Assembly (NCBI GenBank): GCA_016169945.1
Contig: JADLSH010000020.1
Coordinates: 434,001 to 498,000 of the forward strand
Reading direction: 5' to 3'
Source of the DNA: Trachythela sp. YZ-2020
Lineage: Eukaryota > Cnidaria > Anthozoa > Malacalcyonacea > Clavulariidae
DNA: 64,000 bases
Shown here: positions 63,101 through 64,000 of the stretch, piece by piece
Numbering within the stretch: the first letter of the stretch is position 1
Layout: each line of letters opens with the position of its first letter
The notes under the pieces: model-generated
Database searches by the model: none
Told to the model about the DNA's origin: nothing
Seen by the model: the letters and a program-made list of their open reading frames with translations, nothing else
Translations under genes and position numbers: made by a program

Positions 63101-63540
63101 GGATTGACGGATCTAAGGCAATGGCTGAAGAGCATTGTTCTTTCTCGTCTAGAGAAGTATCGCGTTGATCGTGTGGTCGAGAATGAGATCTGGAGCTTGA
63201 ATTTGAAAATGACTCTTTTGACAATTATAAATTAATTATTGTCCGAGGGAAAATAGTAATTGTCCCTGGCGATTTAATCACTGCGGCAGAGAAAAGACAA
63301 CCAACTCACTCATGAACTTATTAAAATTTTCTGCTACAGCTATATTGTATATATATCTAAAGAAAACTTACACGCTCCTCGAGGTGAGCATCTGTATGCC
63401 AGCGTCATCACAGTGACAGACGATTTTCGGTTTACCAAAATAATCCATACCAATGACGACATTTTCAGAAAGTTTGTCTCTTCTTTGACGAACATTATAC
63501 ACTCTGTTTGAGTCTTCACCGCAACCCAACACACATGTGG
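56568..63540 (-). CDS. SEA-domain, mucin-like extracellular protein (partial model)
   Basis: Exons on the minus strand: 63372-63540, 62177-62334, 61808-61917, (one missing), 58955-59082, 56568-57131. All joins except the missing one keep phase (2, 1, then 1 between the last two). The product starts outside the window, has a Cys-containing region, a linker, a SEA domain split over exons and a long Pro/Thr stalk with N-glycosylation sites. SEA domains cleave themselves at G-S and sit in heavily glycosylated membrane or secreted proteins, so a surface or mucus role is likely. No transmembrane exon was found. Confidence 0.65.
57170..57360. repeat. Dispersed repeat tail
   Basis: TCAATTGGGACAAAAGTCC followed by TGTTCCTTTCTCCTGTCAC matches 19890-19930; ends in an ACGAAACTAA repeat. 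Probably the 3' end of a retroelement. Confidence 0.5.
57553..57690. mobile_element. MITE with GCCTGGTTTCCATATGGTCG ends
   Basis: Inverted ends GCCTGGTTTCCATATGGTCG and ACCATATTGAAACCAGGC; interior CGTAAACGTGTCGTAACTGT and complement, so nearly all of it folds back. Confidence 0.9.
57748..58190. repeat. ACAACTTGTTG quasi-palindromic repeat, copy 3
   Basis: Ends ACACGCAAAAATCTCACATC and TGTGCGTTTTTAGGCGTGT form loose inverted repeats. The interior is made of CAACAAGTTGT, TTGTTACAACCTTG and similar words; CACCGCACTGCTTGTCCC mirrors GGGAACAAGCAGTGCG. Confidence 0.75.
58530..58800. repeat. Two related decayed repeat tails
   Basis: GATGCTCCCTATTGG...CAGTTTAGATCTGATAG and GATGCTCCTTACTTG...CAGTTTAGAACTGATAG, each with GTTTCCT and TGAACAAAA nearby, about 190 bases apart. 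No gene. Confidence 0.5.
58955..59082 (-). CDS. SEA/mucin gene: SEA exon with the G-S cleavage site
   Basis: 42 full codons, entry phase 2, exit phase 1. KGSVLAEIVLSVQG holds the GSV cleavage loop of SEA domains, followed by the last helix (ISQTIIDTLKSAIESG) and GLRVEIVA strand. Acceptor TTTTTGTTTCTCGTCGTAG; donor GTATAT. Confidence 0.8.
59210..59420. repeat. SINE family B-like fragment
   Basis: CTAGCTGCCACCATAGGACCTGATCGCAGAGCACAGCT resembles 10390-10440, and CCAGAGTATACCAGAGAAAC the SINE body at 10510. Decayed. Confidence 0.45.
59560..59935 (+). mobile_element. LINE 3' end (RT C-terminus and tail)
   Basis: A frame to a stop at 59802 reads KTFYYRIVSLWNNIDAQLKL and FKYNLRNQL, the usual end of LINE polyproteins (ALWN.LP...FK..L). 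Then a 3' UTR with CACTGAAAAGCCCTAAATGG and a (CTATA)n-like tail at 59912-59934. Confidence 0.75.
60715..60985. repeat. About 160-bp tandem duplication
   Basis: CTTGAACATCGTATGAAACT and GCTCAATATCATAC occur at 60766-60805 and again at 60910-60945, with ACACACCATCGAG / ACGCACCATCAAG before each and GCACATGCTCA after. Confidence 0.8.
61078..61300 (+). repeat. Dispersed repeat, copy 2
   Basis: Counterpart of 38636-38890 in the same orientation. Confidence 0.65.
61370..61770. repeat. G-rich dispersed element
   Basis: GGGGCAAGGCTGCTCATAGA to GGGCGCCCCTGGGTAGAAGC; includes GGGGCATGCCCCCTGG and TTTTGAAATCTAG as in 26890-26930. Confidence 0.5.
61808..61917 (-). CDS. SEA/mucin gene: first SEA exon
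   Basis: Entry phase 1, exit phase 0. PFTIRLPDQTYAPELNDPSS then QQYQGLKNQLITG is the classical opening of a SEA domain (L.D..S..Y..L...L). Acceptor TTATTTCATTTTAG chosen over the AG six bases downstream because only it keeps the frame. Donor GTACGT. Confidence 0.8.
61990..62170. repeat. AAGGAAAAAGTA repeat with a copied splice donor
   Basis: Direct repeats of AAGGAAAAAGTAAG fill the space between two copies of TCTTACGTTTTCTTG(A/G)ATTGG (61994-62014 and 62171-62191). The right copy is the real exon end and donor. Confidence 0.8.
62177..62334 (-). CDS. SEA/mucin gene: linker exon
   Basis: 52 full codons, entry phase 2, exit phase 1. Basic, hydrophilic: KRAHVVKVRPESLKKGEVQG, then CCKIDLTNPRK. 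Acceptor TTTATCCAG, donor GTAAGA. No domain recognised. Confidence 0.65.
62483..62840. mobile_element. MITE with GGTTCGTACGAAAC-type ends
   Basis: Left GTGTTCGTACAGGTC, right TTTCGTACGAACCCTG, inverted; interior TTCAAGGACTTT / CAAGCACTTTCAAGG words and complements. Resembles widespread short elements starting AGGGTTCGTACG in animal genomes. Confidence 0.75.
62841..63371. other. Intron of the SEA/mucin gene, no exon seen
   Basis: Unremarkable AT-rich sequence with no supported coding. Confidence 0.4.
63372..63540 (-). CDS. SEA/mucin gene: most upstream exon in window
   Basis: 55 full codons, entry and exit phase 2. TCVLGCGEDSNRVYNVRQ, then ENVVIGMDYFGKPKIVCHCD: three to four cysteines in an alternating strand pattern; possibly a small disulfide-bonded extracellular domain, not identified. 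Acceptor GATATTTTAG, donor GTAAGT. The gene must continue to the right of it. Confidence 0.65.
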
Positions 63541-64000
63541 CTAAAATATCCATTGATAGAAATGTTAGAGCGTGCATGTTCCCTGGCTTATTGGCCTCTA
63601 ATATTGAGGAGGTCAATGGTATATAGACAGCGGAATCGGGGGAGGGGGTTAGAGCCCACCAAACGTAGAAGAAAGGGGGCTAAGTCCCCTAATATGCACG
63701 AGGGTGTCAGATTCTTCGCTGCCTGAAATGCAAAATGAACAAAATGACGCAGGAAATGCCATTTTTGAAACACTACATTTCAAGAGAGAATGCATATCCC
63801 CGCAACATAACCAATCTTCCGCCGCCTATGGCATTGAGTGTTGAAAGTAACTAAGTGAAGAAATGAACTGAAACACTGGAAAGGGCATCTCAAAATTGGT
63901 AAGTAGACAAAGCTTTAGCAGCAAGATGTTGGTTTAAGTGTGTATAAATACCTGAAATATATGGAAAAACAACTTTGGCAAAGGCCTTTCGTGTGAAACT
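63541..64000. other. Right edge, no exon seen
   Basis: Contains G-rich GGAATCGGGGGAGGGGGTTAG-type sequence at 63633-63655; no supported frame. Upstream exons of the SEA/mucin gene are expected beyond the edge. Confidence 0.4.

Overview
This window is from an animal (metazoan) nuclear genome, most likely a cnidarian and probably an anthozoan. Three things point that way: spliced genes with long repeat-filled introns; an exon encoding two minicollagen-type cysteine-rich domains (CX3CX3CX3CX3CC), a module described from nematocyst capsule proteins; and a mixed, high load of non-LTR, BEL/Pao and Gypsy retrotransposons, tRNA-derived SINEs and fold-back MITEs. No bacterial operon, rRNA, intact tRNA or CRISPR array is seen. 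All splice models were built by hand from open frames, GT/AG sites and phase matching; none has transcript support here.

Layout. 1-1171: 3' end of a LINE that jumped into a BEL/Pao element on the minus strand (1172-4451), which is itself broken by a second LINE tail (2525-2905). 5514-39400 (+): one 11-exon host gene whose phases all agree and give 960 codons: an N-terminal von Willebrand A domain with a complete MIDAS, a DUF4537 (Tudor-like) region and a charged coiled-coil C-terminus. Its introns hold a Gypsy remnant, a rearranged Gypsy element (20070-26041), SINEs, hairpins and MITEs; intron 10 alone is 9.8 kb and carries a 2.08 kb tandem duplication and long inverted repeats. 39401-45330: MITEs plus, on the minus strand, the last exon (41581-41783) of a candidate nematocyst protein gene. 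45400-53300: a pile of retrotransposons, including a nearly open LINE (47024-49669, minus) inserted with a 7-bp target duplication into an unusual reverse transcriptase element, and a LINE 5' fragment carrying a 2A-type ribosome-skipping motif. 53640-55380: inverted repeats and SINEs. 56568-63540 (minus): five phase-compatible exons of an extracellular SEA-domain/mucin-like protein, one internal SEA exon not found.

The host genes look unrelated in function: a VWA/Tudor-like protein of probably intracellular role, a capsule-type cysteine-rich protein and a mucin-like surface or secreted protein. Most of the rest is mobile DNA, and the order of insertions can be read in several places.
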